NCBI GenBank assembly: GCA_016709445.1
Contig: JADJMV010000007.1
Coordinates: forward strand, 124,001 to 188,000
Length of the DNA: 64,000 nt
Source of the DNA: Phycisphaerales bacterium
GTDB lineage: Bacteria > Planctomycetota > Phycisphaerae > Phycisphaerales > UBA1924
Direction of reading: 5' to 3'
The notes below the pieces were generated by a model, which did not search any database, was not told where the DNA came from, and worked only from the letters and a program-made list of their open reading frames with translations. Shown piece after piece: positions 26,597 through 35,371 of the stretch (position 1 is the first letter of the stretch; every line of letters starts with the position of its first letter). Made by a program: the position numbers and the translations under genes.

Positions 26597-27295
26597 TCAG
26601 CCGGAGATCACAGCATCCGTCCCAGCGAGCGTCAGAAACAGCCACAGGGTCCAACCCACGATGAGTGCCACGGTGGCGAGATTCGCGCTCGGTGGCGGTT
26701 GCTGGGTGTTCTCGCCTTCCCCGGCAACTGGATGGCGGCGGGCGACGAGCCAAGCAGCCCACGCAATCCCGGCAAAGCCGAACTGGCCGAAGAAGACGCC
26801 GGGGTGAAGGTCGTATTCCATGACCAGGAGCCAGCACAGCGCCGCAGTCGTAGTAGAGCACCACAGCAGACGGCGGAGCCCGGTTCGGACCAGCTGCCAC
26901 TCGGCCAGAACCTCGGACACACTCGCTTGAGCCGGCGACGCTTCCGCGTCGACAACGATGATGGGCGGCGCGCTTGCGGCGGGCAACATGCCGGCATCCT
27001 GCCCACACTCAGGGCAGACTCTGGTGGGCAACCCGGCGAGGTCATAGCCACAGGAGGGACATCGGTCCGATCGGTGGAACAAGGCGCGTGCCCTCGCATG
27101 ATCCAACAGGCAGGACAGTGGTACGGCCACGGTCAAGACCATCAGCGGGAGGATGATGAGAAACACGGCCAACAGCGAGGCCCAAGGGAATCGGGTGGCG
27201 ATCGCGCCAATAACAATCACCGACCCAAAGCAGCAGAGCCATGCGCGAATGAGCACACGGCTTCTCTTGCCCAGGACCGGCGAGTTCTCGCTCAC
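26597..27295 (-). CDS. Zinc-ribbon membrane protein
   Basis: 232 residues from GTG 27295, which overlaps the aroC stop by four bases (GTGA), so translation is probably coupled. Two N-terminal helices (VLIRAWLCCFGSVIVIGAIA; LLAVFLIILPLMVLTVAVPLSCLL), then a zinc ribbon CPSCGYDLAGL...CPECGQ, a linker, and three or four more hydrophobic helices ending ATVALIVGWTLWLFLTLAG. Same ribbon as the genes at 21726-22516 and 29507-30913. Function unknown; the link with aroC may only be positional. Confidence 0.75.
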   Translation of the reverse strand: MSENSPVLGKRSRVLIRAWLCCFGSVIVIGAIATRFPWASLLAVFLIILPLMVLTVAVPLSCLLDHARARALFHRSDRCPSCGYDLAGLPTRVCPECGQDAGMLPAASAPPIIVVDAEASPAQASVSEVLAEWQLVRTGLRRLLWCSTTTAALCWLLVMEYDLHPGVFFGQFGFAGIAWAAWLVARRHPVAGEGENTQQPPPSANLATVALIVGWTLWLFLTLAGTDAVISG

Positions 27296-28485
27296 GCGAT
27301 CGTCATCTCCGGCGGCTCCAGCGGCAGGCTCCTCGCGAGCCGCAGGAACGTGTCGTAGTTCGTCCCCATCTCGACCATAGAATCGCCGCCGAACTTGACG
27401 CAGAACGCCCGAGCGATCTCGAACGCGACCGCGTTCTCCATCACCACGCTCGCGGCCGACACCGCGCACACGTCGCTGCGCTCGTACTGGCTCTGCTGGG
27501 CCTCCTTGGTGTTGAGGTCGATGGAGGGCAGTCCCCGCAGGAGCGTGGAGATGGGCTTCATGGTGCCGCGGACGACGACGGGCTGGCCGTTGGTCATGCC
27601 GCCCTCGGTGCCGCCGGCGTTGTTGCTGGTGCGGACGAAGCCGAGCGTGGGTCCGCCCTGCTGGGCGCGGTCGAAGTGGATGGGGTCGTGGACCTGCGAG
27701 CCGGGCAGGGCGGCGCAGTCGCGCCCGAGGCCGATCTCGACGGCCTTGAAGGCCTGGATCCCCATCACGGCGTAGGCGATGCGGGCGTCGAGCTTGTCGC
27801 GCCAGTCCATGCTCGAGCCCACGCCGGGCGGGCAGCCGAAGGCGTGGGCCTCGACGATGCCGCCCACGGTGTCCTTGTCGACCTTGGCCTGGCGGATGGC
27901 GGCGCACTGGAGTTCGGTGGCCGCGGGGTCGGGGCAGTAGGTCTCGCTCGCGTCGCGGACCTTGAGGATGTCGCGCCAGTTCTGCGGCGTGATCTGCGCG
28001 TTGGTCGCGTGCGGCCCGATCTGGCGGACGAAGCCGAAGACCTCGACGCCGAGCTCGCGCAGCAGGCAGCGGGCGACGGCCCCGGCCGCGACGCGGGCGG
28101 CTGTCTCGCGGGCGCTGGCCCGCTCGAGCGTCTCGCGGCAGTCGGTGGTGAGCCACTTGATGCTCCCGGCGAGGTCGGCGTGCCCGGGCCGGGGGCGGTA
28201 GACGGGGGGGGTCTTGGCGAGGTCGTCGAGGCGAGAGTCTTTGTTACGGATGAGCATGGTGAGGGGCGAGCCGATGCTCTTGCCCCGGCGGACGCCGGTG
28301 AGGAAGTCGACGACGTCGGTCTCGATGCGCTGGCGCCCGCCGCGTCCGTAACCCCCCTGGCGCCGGGAGAGTTCGAGGTTGATGAAGTCCGCGTCGAGGC
28401 GGACCCCGGCGGGGAGGCCGGTGACGGTGGCGAGGAGGGCGGGCCCGTGGGACTCGCCGGCGGTCTGGTAGGAGAGGTGGGGCAT
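27292..28485 (-). CDS. aroC: Chorismate synthase
   Basis: 397 residues. It converts EPSP to chorismate with reduced FMN, the last shared step of aromatic biosynthesis. Signatures are GESHGPALLATVTGLPAG at the N-terminus, GYGRGGRQ, RPGHADLAG, RASARETAARVAAGAVA and the C-terminal SNNAGGTEGGMTNG. Length is at the upper end for bacterial enzymes. No other shikimate gene is close; the downstream membrane gene overlaps by four bases. Upstream of the start is a small polypurine repeat and then ~550 bases without a clear gene. Confidence 0.97.
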   Translation of the reverse strand: MPHLSYQTAGESHGPALLATVTGLPAGVRLDADFINLELSRRQGGYGRGGRQRIETDVVDFLTGVRRGKSIGSPLTMLIRNKDSRLDDLAKTPPVYRPRPGHADLAGSIKWLTTDCRETLERASARETAARVAAGAVARCLLRELGVEVFGFVRQIGPHATNAQITPQNWRDILKVRDASETYCPDPAATELQCAAIRQAKVDKDTVGGIVEAHAFGCPPGVGSSMDWRDKLDARIAYAVMGIQAFKAVEIGLGRDCAALPGSQVHDPIHFDRAQQGGPTLGFVRTSNNAGGTEGGMTNGQPVVVRGTMKPISTLLRGLPSIDLNTKEAQQSQYERSDVCAVSAASVVMENAVAFEIARAFCVKFGGDSMVEMGTNYDTFLRLARSLPLEPPEMTIA

Positions 28486-29058
28486 GGGGGAAGGGTATCA
28501 GAGCCCGACGCGCGAGCGAGGGTCCTGCCACCGGAGAGACGAAGTGACGGGCTGCATGGTAGGATGGGTGCGGGATGGCATGGCTCGGCACCAGATGCGC
28601 CGTTGGGACGATCGGGGTCGGGAGTGCCGGTTCGCACCCGGGGCTTGGGCAGCCAACCACCCAGCACTGGCCCATCTAAGCCAGGTCTCGGCGCTACGCC
28701 CCAGGGGCATTCATCCATACCACGGCGAAGCTCCCGCAGAACGCGGGGTGATACGGATGGCCTGCAGGCGCTCGTCGGTGCCGGAAATCCCTCCTTGGGC
28801 TGCTCGCCGCTACTCGCACGCCCCAGTTCTACCCGCTCTCGCCATCTATCGGCACCAGGTGGTGGCCGCCGGGGCGTGCCCGGGGGACAGCCTTTCGGCT
28901 TTGCCGCCGCCCCGGCATCGAGTCGATTGGGCCGCGGGCCGCACCGCTTGGCCGGAACCCCGCCGCTGGAGGGCCAGGATCGGCGTCAGCAGCTCGGGCG
29001 AAGCTCCGTCTGCTGCGGCTCCGGGGCACGTGCGGATGTCTTGGTCGCGGCCGAGTTC
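28486..29058. other. Intergenic stretch with dispersed-repeat fragments
   Basis: No gene can be supported. 28505-28521 (CGACGCGCGAGCGAGGG) resembles a short repeat I recall as frequent in planctomycete genomes, and 28533-28550 is a piece of the GGAGAGACGAAGTGACG repeat. The remainder is GC-rich with no ORF of convincing composition. Confidence 0.5.
28533..28550. repeat. Polypurine repeat fragment
   Basis: GGAGAGACGAAGTGACGG; its first 17 bases are identical to part of the tract at the end of aat, 8 kb away. Confidence 0.8.
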
Positions 29059-29301
29059 ATGGTGTTCCGACGCCCGACGATCGCCACCAGCGAATATGCC
29101 TGTTCCTGCCGCGATGCTGCGGAGGCGATCAGGAGCGACCACGCGAGGCCCTGGGCGGTGGCGGCGGGCTGCTTTGTCACGGCCGCGGTGCTGTTCGCGG
29201 CAGCCCTCTTCATCAATTCGGCCTATGGCTTTACGCCCTGGTGGGTATGGGCACGAGGGCGCCTGATGGGTCTCGATCTACGGCTTCAGCCTCAGGGGTG
29301 A
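29059..29301 (+). CDS. Possible small membrane protein
   Basis: 80 residues from ATG 29059. A polar first third (RRPTIATSEYACSCRDAAE) is followed by one good membrane helix (PWAVAAGCFVTAAVLFAAALFINSAYGF) and a basic end. Hydrophobic organisation supports a real protein, but there is no clear ribosome-binding site and no family is recognised, so it may be spurious. Confidence 0.35.
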   Translation: MVFRRPTIATSEYACSCRDAAEAIRSDHARPWAVAAGCFVTAAVLFAAALFINSAYGFTPWWVWARGRLMGLDLRLQPQG

Positions 29302-29506
29302 GTGTTTCTGTTGGGGCGAACTCGTGAACAGGCCACACTGTCGAGAGCTCTGTCCCTCGGGGCTCCGCGGGCGTGGCTCCACGTGAGTGGCTCCCGAAGC
29401 TCGGCCGGGCGCGACCTCGATGCTGGTGCGGTGCGGGTCGAGCCTGGCGGGTGGAGCCGCAGCGGGGCTCGCGTGACCATTCTCGGGCCCGCGGTAGGCT
29501 GCGGGC

Positions 29507-30913
29507 ATGACAGGATCTGGGGACTGGATCTGGTACGGTTCGGGGGCGCTGCTCGGGGCGGTGGGGCTGGTGCTCGGCGCCTGGGCGCTGCTCTGGGACC
29601 GGGCGCGGGGGCGTCTGCGGTGCCCCCGCTGCTGGTACTCCATGGAGGGGATCGCACCCGGCAGGGACGAGCGCGGGCGCGAGGCTTGGAGATGCCCAGA
29701 GTGCGGGCATCGCACAATGCATGCTTCGCGACTGTGCCGGACGCGGAAGCGATGGAGATCCGTCGGCATCGGTCTTTGTCTTGCCTTGCTGGGAGCCATT
29801 GCGGCCACCGCGCCGCGGGCGCGGACACGGGGTTGGCTCTGGCCCGTACCGACTCGTGTGCTGGTGGAGTTGCTTCCTTGGACGGGAGCCGATGGCTTCG
29901 CGCGCGAGGAGTTGCGCAGGCGGCTCGGCGGTGCGCCTTGGCCTGACAAGTCGATCCGGTGGACTCTCAGCCCGTCGGACGAGGTCATGCTGCTGCGTCG
30001 TGTGGCGGAGGGCAGCGCGTTCGCGCGGCCGATCGGGGGTCGATGGAAACGTTCGTATGGAGACCTGTTCCAGGCCGATCCCTCATCGCTGGGCACCCAG
30101 CAACCGCCCCAGGGATTCAACATCGAGGCTCGGCGCGGAGATTATGAGCGGGCCATCGACGACATGCGGGAGCTGCCGTACGAGGTGGAATTCTCGACCC
30201 GGCCGGCGTGGGTTCGGGGCCGGAGCATGAGCGTCATCGCCACGTCGACGACGTGGTGGCCGAACTGCAGCGTGTTCTATAGAGTTCGGTATCAGTCGGC
30301 CGATGGATCGGTCCGTGGCGAGTTGGAGAGCAATGGCGCATTCGATCTTCCCGTGCCCGATGTCGACCACGCGGTCATCGATTGCGAGATCGAGATCATG
30401 CAGAAGACCTACTACGCCTCGGCGCCACGCTCGGTCCGGATGATGGGTGTGGAACACCGCACGTTCGCATTCGATACGCTCGCCGACGCGGACGCCGTCC
30501 TGCGGGCGCTCTCATCAGCCGGCCTGGATGCGTACGTCGCGGCGGTCCTGACAGTGGTGTGGGATGGAGGATTTCATGCGAGTGTCGCTCGACCCGGCGC
30601 CCCGAGCGTGGCCCAGGGCGCGGTCGACGTCGTGTTCGCCGGAAGGCTGGAGGTCCTTCGATTCGGGAGCGTCGTTGCAAAGAGTGAAGTTGCCTGGATA
30701 CCGCGAAATCTCGGCGGCAACATTCTGGTGGCGCCGGACTTCGGGGACTGGGAGTACGCCGTTGATGCGGCCGAGTTGGGCGAGCAGCTGGATGGCGATG
30801 CGCCGATCGGGCCGGGGTGGTCGGTCCGATTCGTCAGCGATTCCCGGGCTGCGCTGAAGTTCCTTGACGCAAAGCAGCGCTGGGAGGGCAGTGTCGAGAT
30901 CCGGTTCGAGTAG
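29507..30913 (+). CDS. Zinc-ribbon membrane protein with large C-terminal domain
   Basis: 468 residues. Helix 1 (YGSGALLGAVGLVLGAWALLW), a zinc ribbon of CPRCWYSMEGI...WRCPECGHRT at ~38-68, helix 2 (SVGIGLCLALLGAIAATAP), then ~360 residues without further helices, rich in aromatic residues and beta-strand patterns, presumably outside the cytoplasm. The same CxxCxYxxxGI/L...CPECG ribbon occurs in two other membrane proteins of this window. No domain recognised in the C-terminal part. Its stop is followed by a 13-C homopolymer. Confidence 0.75.
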   Translation: MTGSGDWIWYGSGALLGAVGLVLGAWALLWDRARGRLRCPRCWYSMEGIAPGRDERGREAWRCPECGHRTMHASRLCRTRKRWRSVGIGLCLALLGAIAATAPRARTRGWLWPVPTRVLVELLPWTGADGFAREELRRRLGGAPWPDKSIRWTLSPSDEVMLLRRVAEGSAFARPIGGRWKRSYGDLFQADPSSLGTQQPPQGFNIEARRGDYERAIDDMRELPYEVEFSTRPAWVRGRSMSVIATSTTWWPNCSVFYRVRYQSADGSVRGELESNGAFDLPVPDVDHAVIDCEIEIMQKTYYASAPRSVRMMGVEHRTFAFDTLADADAVLRALSSAGLDAYVAAVLTVVWDGGFHASVARPGAPSVAQGAVDVVFAGRLEVLRFGSVVAKSEVAWIPRNLGGNILVAPDFGDWEYAVDAAELGEQLDGDAPIGPGWSVRFVSDSRAALKFLDAKQRWEGSVEIRFE

Positions 30914-30945
30914 CCCACGGTCCGGCACGTCATCTGGGTCCCCGG

Positions 30946-30958
30946 CCCCCCCCCCCCC
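30946..30958. repeat. Homopolymer tract of 13 C
   Basis: Between convergent genes (stops at 30913 and 30981). Length in the read data is likely uncertain. Confidence 0.85.
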
Positions 30959-30980
30959 GCGCCAGCCCGTTCGGGTCTGC

Positions 30981-32288
30981 CTACGCCAGCAGCGTCTGCT
31001 CCCGCCCCGGTCCGACGCTGATGATCGAGACGCGGACGCCGAGGAACTCCTCGATAAAGTCCACGTACTTCTGGGCCGTCGCGGGCAGGTCACGCCGGGC
31101 GCGCACGGCGGTGATCTCCTCGCTGAAACCGGGCAGGCTCTGGTACACCGGCTCGGCGTGCGCGAGGTCGATGCCGTCCGGCAGGAAGCGGTCGGTGCGC
31201 TCGCCGGCGACGTCGTAGGCGGTGCAGACCTGGATCTGATCGAAGCCGGCGAGGACGTCGAAGAGCATCAACGCCACATCGGTGACGCCGTTGATCATGA
31301 CCGAGTAGCGCGTGGCGACGAGGTCGAGCCAGCCGCAGCGGCGGGGACGCCCGGTGGTCGTGCCGTACTCGCGTCCGCGCTCGCGGATGCGGTTGCCGGT
31401 CTCGTTCTTCTGCTCGGTGGGCATGGGTCCGGCGCCGACGCGGGTGGTGTAGGCCTTCATGATGCCGACGACGCGGTCGAGGCCGCGTCCGGGGACTCCG
31501 GTGCCCGTCGAGATGCCCAGGGCGGTGCAGTTGGAGCTGGTGACATAGGGGTAGGTGCCGTGGTCGACGTCGAGCAGGGTGGCGTTGCCGCCCTCGAAAA
31601 GCAGGCGCTTGCCGGCGCGGAGCTGGTCGTGGAGCAGGTAGGTCGTGTCGGTGATCCGGGGGCGGAGGCGTTCGCCAACAGCGCTGAGTCTCGAGGTGAG
31701 GGCGTCGGCGTCCAGGGCTTCTCCCGCGTCGAGGCCCTCGAGCAGGGCCCGCTTGAAGCGGCAGGCCGTCTCGAGCTTCTCGTGCAGCGCATCGGGGCGG
31801 AGCAGGTCGCCGATGCGCACCGCCGTGGCCCGCTGGGCCTTGTCGGCGTAGCAGGGGCCGATGCCGCGCTTGGTGGTGCCGATCGCGCTGCCGCCACCAT
31901 CACCGGCCGCGAGGCGCTCGCGGAATTCGTCTTCGAGCTTGTGGTAGGCGGTGACGACGTGGGCGCGGCTGGAGACGACAAGGGACTCGGTCGAGACGCC
32001 GCGGGCCTCGAGGGCTTCGGTCTCCTCGAGCAGCTTCTCCAGGTCGACGACGACGCCGTTGCCGACGACGGCGAGCTTGCCGGGGTAGAGGATGCCCGAG
32101 GGCACGAGGTGCAGGGCGAACTTCTGGCCGTCAACGACAACGGTGTGCCCGGCGTTCGCCCCGCCGTTGTAGCGGACGACCGTGTCGTGCTCGGCCGCGA
32201 GCAGGTCCACGACCTTGCCCTTGCCCTCGTCTCCCCAGTGGAGTCCGACGACGGCGGTACAGGTTCCGGGGCTGGTGCTGGTGGTCAT
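30981..32288 (-). CDS. purA: Adenylosuccinate synthetase
   Basis: 435 residues. It makes adenylosuccinate from IMP, aspartate and GTP, the AMP branch of purine synthesis. GTP loop GDEGKGK at ~19-25, catalytic Asp in the same segment, NGGANAGHTVV, GTTKRGIGPCYADK, GNATLLDVDHGTYPYVTSSN and TTTGRPRRCGWLD are all present. Convergent with the membrane-protein gene across the poly-C tract. No other pur gene is adjacent. Confidence 0.97.
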   Translation of the reverse strand: MTTSTSPGTCTAVVGLHWGDEGKGKVVDLLAAEHDTVVRYNGGANAGHTVVVDGQKFALHLVPSGILYPGKLAVVGNGVVVDLEKLLEETEALEARGVSTESLVVSSRAHVVTAYHKLEDEFRERLAAGDGGGSAIGTTKRGIGPCYADKAQRATAVRIGDLLRPDALHEKLETACRFKRALLEGLDAGEALDADALTSRLSAVGERLRPRITDTTYLLHDQLRAGKRLLFEGGNATLLDVDHGTYPYVTSSNCTALGISTGTGVPGRGLDRVVGIMKAYTTRVGAGPMPTEQKNETGNRIRERGREYGTTTGRPRRCGWLDLVATRYSVMINGVTDVALMLFDVLAGFDQIQVCTAYDVAGERTDRFLPDGIDLAHAEPVYQSLPGFSEEITAVRARRDLPATAQKYVDFIEEFLGVRVSIISVGPGREQTLLA

Positions 32289-32465
32289 GGGGCCTCGCCT
32301 CTCCGAAGTGGTGCGGAGGAACGATAGGGCCGTCCGATATCCGGGCCGGCGCCGTCACAGACAGTACAGGCAGCCCCGGCCTCACAGGCGAGGCGGACGG
32401 AACTCCCCATGGGCGAAGCCCCCGCCCGCGAAGACCGATCCAATGGCCGACACAGGGTGAGGAAC

Positions 32466-32660
32466 ATGCCGGAAGAATCCGTTCGAATCATGTGCCCGAA
32501 CCTCTTGTGCCGCAAGGTGCTCGCCGTGCCGCAGAGCGCGCGGGGCAAGACGGTCCGGTGCAAGGCCTGCTCCACAGCGATCCGCATCCCGGAAAAGCCC
32601 GGGACCAAGAAGCCCGAGGAGAAGCCCGCGGCTGAGGCCAAGCCAGACAAGGCCGCCTGA
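32466..32660 (+). CDS. Small zinc-ribbon protein
   Basis: 64 residues from ATG 32466 with GTGAGGA upstream. Residues ~9-40 hold CPNLLCRKVLAVPQSARGKTVRCKAC, a C-x4-C...C-x2-C ribbon close to the MJ0042-type finger, followed by a lysine/proline/alanine/glutamate tail. In planctomycetes such fingers often head larger proteins; here it stands alone, convergent with the FHA gene 14 bases downstream. Probably a metal-binding adaptor; function unknown. Confidence 0.6.
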   Translation: MPEESVRIMCPNLLCRKVLAVPQSARGKTVRCKACSTAIRIPEKPGTKKPEEKPAAEAKPDKAA

Positions 32661-32674
32661 GACCTCATGACGAA

Positions 32675-33139
32675 CTACAGAGCGGGTTGGTCGTCCTCGT
32701 CCTCGTCGGAGAAGTCGAAGTCGAAGTCGACGCTTGAGTCGTCGCTGGCTGTGCCTTCGCCGACCGTCGCCGCGGTCGGCGCCGCCGCCGCGCTGGAGGC
32801 AGATCGGACCCGCTGGCTGAGCTGCTCGGGGTCAATGGTTGCGGGGTTGCCGTCAATCCGCACCACGAAGAGCAGGGAGCCGATCGCGATGACATCGCCG
32901 GCGTCGAGCTCGGCGTCTTCGACCTTTCGGCCATTGACGTAGGTGCCGTTGCTGGAGCCCAGGTCCCGGATCCGAACCCCCGAGGCGCCGGAGACCACCT
33001 CGCAGTGATGCCGCGAGATCTGCGCGGACGGAATCCGGATCTGGCAGTCATCTTGGCGGCCAAAGACCAGCCGCCCACCCTTCAGGGTCACCGACTGCTG
33101 TTTGCCGTCCGAACGCACATGGACAAGGGCCACTTCCAC
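32675..33139 (-). CDS. FHA-domain protein
   Basis: 154 residues from GTG 33139, with AAGGA 10 bases upstream. The FHA fold (~residues 1-97) has GRLVFGRQDDCQI, SAQISRHHCEV and LGSSNGTYVNG, the phosphothreonine-binding residues (Arg, Ser, His, Asn) intact. The C-terminal ~45 residues are disordered and end in a very acidic DFDFDFSDEDEDD tail. FHA proteins read threonine phosphorylation; the Ser/Thr kinase at 7396-8769 is a possible partner, but the two genes are far apart. Confidence 0.9.
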   Translation of the reverse strand: MEVALVHVRSDGKQQSVTLKGGRLVFGRQDDCQIRIPSAQISRHHCEVVSGASGVRIRDLGSSNGTYVNGRKVEDAELDAGDVIAIGSLLFVVRIDGNPATIDPEQLSQRVRSASSAAAAPTAATVGEGTASDDSSVDFDFDFSDEDEDDQPAL

Positions 33140-33217
33140 CGGTGCTCTATCCTTTCCCCAAAGGCAACGACCGCGGCGTCCGGGCGACGGGCGGACGCTG
33201 CCGGAGGGTAGCCTAGG

Positions 33218-34495
33218 GTGTCCGTCAATCTGCCGCAAATCAGGCCCGAAGTTCCCAGCCCCGGCGGGGCGATCCGGCGGCTGATGCCTGCGCCGGGCTT
33301 GGTCCCGGTCCGGAGCCTCTACATCCATGTCCCCTTCTGCTTCCATAAGTGCCACTACTGCGACTTCTACAGCCTGGTGGATACCCGAGACCGGCAGGAG
33401 CCATTCCTCGGCCGGCTCATCCGCGAGCTCCGGGCCCTCGCCCCGCTGACCCGGGGCGAGCCGCTCCGGACGATCTTCGTCGGCGGGGGGACGCCGACGC
33501 TGCTCCGCACCGACCTCTGGCGGCGGCTCCTCGGGGTATTGGGGGAGACGTTTGACCTGGGTCTGATCCGGGCCGGCGCCGGGGAATTCACCGTGGAGTG
33601 CAACCCAGAGACGGCGACCGCCGAGCTGTTCGATGTGCTGCGGGCCGGGGGTGTCGGACGCCTGAGCATGGGAGCGCAGTCGTTCGACCCGAAACACCTC
33701 AAGACGCTGGAGCGGTGGCACGACCCCGCGAGCGTAGATCGGGCGATCGGGTTGGCCCGCGCGGCGGGCATCGAGCGGCTCAGCGTGGACCTGATCTTCG
33801 CGATCCCGGGTCAGTCGATGGCGGAGTGGGAGGCGGACCTTGGACGCGCGATCGGGCTCGGGGTGACGCATCTCTCCTGCTATGCGCTCACCTACGAGCC
33901 CAACACGGCGATGACGGCGCGGCTTCGGCGGGGGGATTTCGCGCCGTGCGACGAGGATCTCGAGGCCGATATGCACGAGCGGACCTTGGAGCGATGCCGG
34001 GCCGCGGGATTGGACCGCTACGAGGTCTCGAACTACGCGGCCGCCGGCGAGGAGTGCCGCCACAACCTGGCCTACTGGCGGCAGGAGCCCTGGTTGGCGG
34101 CGGGGCCGAGCGCGAGTGCCCACCTGCTGGATCCGAGCGGCGGGAGTTGGCGGTGGAAGAACGCGCCGAGGCTCGATGACTACTTGCAGTCGGACGACGA
34201 CGGCTTCGCGCCGGCGGTGGATGTCGAGCCCCCCGATCCGGCCCGGCTCGCGGGGGAGCGGATCATGGCCGGGCTTCGGCTGCGGGAGGGGATCGATCTG
34301 GGGGCGGTCGCTGCGGAGCACGACCGGAAGGGCCGAGGCGGAGGCGGGCAGACGCTCGCGACGCTGCTGGGGGAGGCGCGGCGGCACGTCGAACGCGGGC
34401 ACGCGGAACTGCACGGCTCCCGGATCGTACTGACCGACTCAGGCTTCCTCTTCGCCGACGGCATCGCTCGCGACTTCCTCGGCCTGGTTCGCTGA
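33218..34495 (+). CDS. hemW: Radical SAM haem chaperone HemW
   Basis: 425 residues from GTG 33218. Radical-SAM cluster CFHKCHYCDF (Cys41, Cys45, Cys48), FVGGGTPTLL, ECNPET, GVGRLSMGAQSFD, and the C-terminal HemW domain (HNLAYWRQEPWLAAGPSASAHL). Family members were long called oxygen-independent coproporphyrinogen oxidase but lack its fourth cysteine region and instead deliver haem. The last 57 bases overlap, tail to tail, the pseudouridine-synthase gene. Confidence 0.92.
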   Translation: MSVNLPQIRPEVPSPGGAIRRLMPAPGLVPVRSLYIHVPFCFHKCHYCDFYSLVDTRDRQEPFLGRLIRELRALAPLTRGEPLRTIFVGGGTPTLLRTDLWRRLLGVLGETFDLGLIRAGAGEFTVECNPETATAELFDVLRAGGVGRLSMGAQSFDPKHLKTLERWHDPASVDRAIGLARAAGIERLSVDLIFAIPGQSMAEWEADLGRAIGLGVTHLSCYALTYEPNTAMTARLRRGDFAPCDEDLEADMHERTLERCRAAGLDRYEVSNYAAAGEECRHNLAYWRQEPWLAAGPSASAHLLDPSGGSWRWKNAPRLDDYLQSDDDGFAPAVDVEPPDPARLAGERIMAGLRLREGIDLGAVAAEHDRKGRGGGGQTLATLLGEARRHVERGHAELHGSRIVLTDSGFLFADGIARDFLGLVR

Positions 34496-35233
34496 GGCGC
34501 CGGGAAGGTCGAGCATCATCCGCCGGAGCATGGGGCGGAGATCGCGTGGAAAGAGCGTGCGGATGTCGAGGGGCTCGCCGGTGATGGGATGCTCGAGCGT
34601 GATGCGGTGGGCATGGAGCGCGAGGCGGGGCGAGGCGCCCCTGGCGTTTTTGGGCCCGTAGACCTCGTCTCCCAGCACCGTGCAGCCGATCGAATCGAGG
34701 TGGACGCGGACCTGATGCAGCCGGCCCGTGACCGGGCGGGCCTCGACCAGTGCGGCCGATGCAGAGGACTGGAGCAGGCGGTAGGCGGTGACCGCCGGCT
34801 TGCCCGACGATCCGATCCGGCTGGACTTGCTGGAGGTATACCGGTCGATCCGTTCGACCTCCTCGATGATCGGGCGCTTGATGACGCCGGAGGGCTTGTT
34901 TGGCGTGCTGCGGCAGACGGCCCAGTAGAACTTGCGCACCTCCCGGGTCTCGAAGAGGGCGCGGAGCGCGTCGTATGCGTCGGGGGTGAGGGCGACGAGG
35001 AGCAGCCCGCTGGTGTCCTTGTCGAGGCGGTGGACGAGCCCCCAGTCCCGCTTGTCACCGAGCCTGGAGAGCTTGCCGGAGTAGCGGGCGAAGACGCCGT
35101 TGAGCAGCGTGTCGTGCTCGTGGCCGACGCCGGGCGCAGTGACCAGATGCGCCCGCTTCTCGACGACGAGGAGGTGCTCGTCCTCGTGGCGGACGCGGAA
35201 GGTGATGCGCTCGTTGGCGGTGGGGGCGGACAC
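34439..35233 (-). CDS. RluA-family pseudouridine synthase
   Basis: 264 residues, no S4 domain. Catalytic HRLDKDTSG (Asp71), the RluA motif III GRLHQVRVHL, and LVVEKRAHLVTAPG near the start. It isomerises uridine to pseudouridine in rRNA or tRNA; which site cannot be told from sequence alone, and RluA, RluC and RluD-type enzymes are all possible. Its 3' end overlaps hemW by 57 bases on the opposite strand. A polypurine repeat precedes the start. Confidence 0.9.
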   Translation of the reverse strand: MSAPTANERITFRVRHEDEHLLVVEKRAHLVTAPGVGHEHDTLLNGVFARYSGKLSRLGDKRDWGLVHRLDKDTSGLLLVALTPDAYDALRALFETREVRKFYWAVCRSTPNKPSGVIKRPIIEEVERIDRYTSSKSSRIGSSGKPAVTAYRLLQSSASAALVEARPVTGRLHQVRVHLDSIGCTVLGDEVYGPKNARGASPRLALHAHRITLEHPITGEPLDIRTLFPRDLRPMLRRMMLDLPGASANQAEEVASDAVGEEEA

Positions 35234-35240
35234 GGGGGAG

Positions 35241-35364
35241 GGTAGGGGAGGAGAGACGGAGAGACGAAGAGAGGGAGAGACGAAGTGGGGGCAGGTGCGA
35301 CGGAGCAGCGAGGGACAAAGGGACGAAGGGACAGAGGGACAGAGGGACAGAGGGAAGAAAGAAG
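35241..35364. repeat. Polypurine repeat, both unit types joined
   Basis: Starts as GGAGAGACGGAGAGACGAAGAG...GGAGAGACGAAGTGG and passes after ~25 bases of other sequence into GGGACAAAGGGACGAAGGGACAGA. It is the one place where the GGAGAGACG and GGGACAGA types occur side by side, showing they are related. Confidence 0.9.
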
Positions 35365-35371
35365 CCGGGCG

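Noticed and set aside
30946..30958. Phase-variable poly-C switch
   Set aside because: The tract lies between two convergent stops, so length changes would not alter a promoter or a reading frame.
32409..32465. Upstream start for the small zinc-ribbon protein
   Set aside because: The extra residues are unlike the family and GTGAGGA is placed for ATG 32466.
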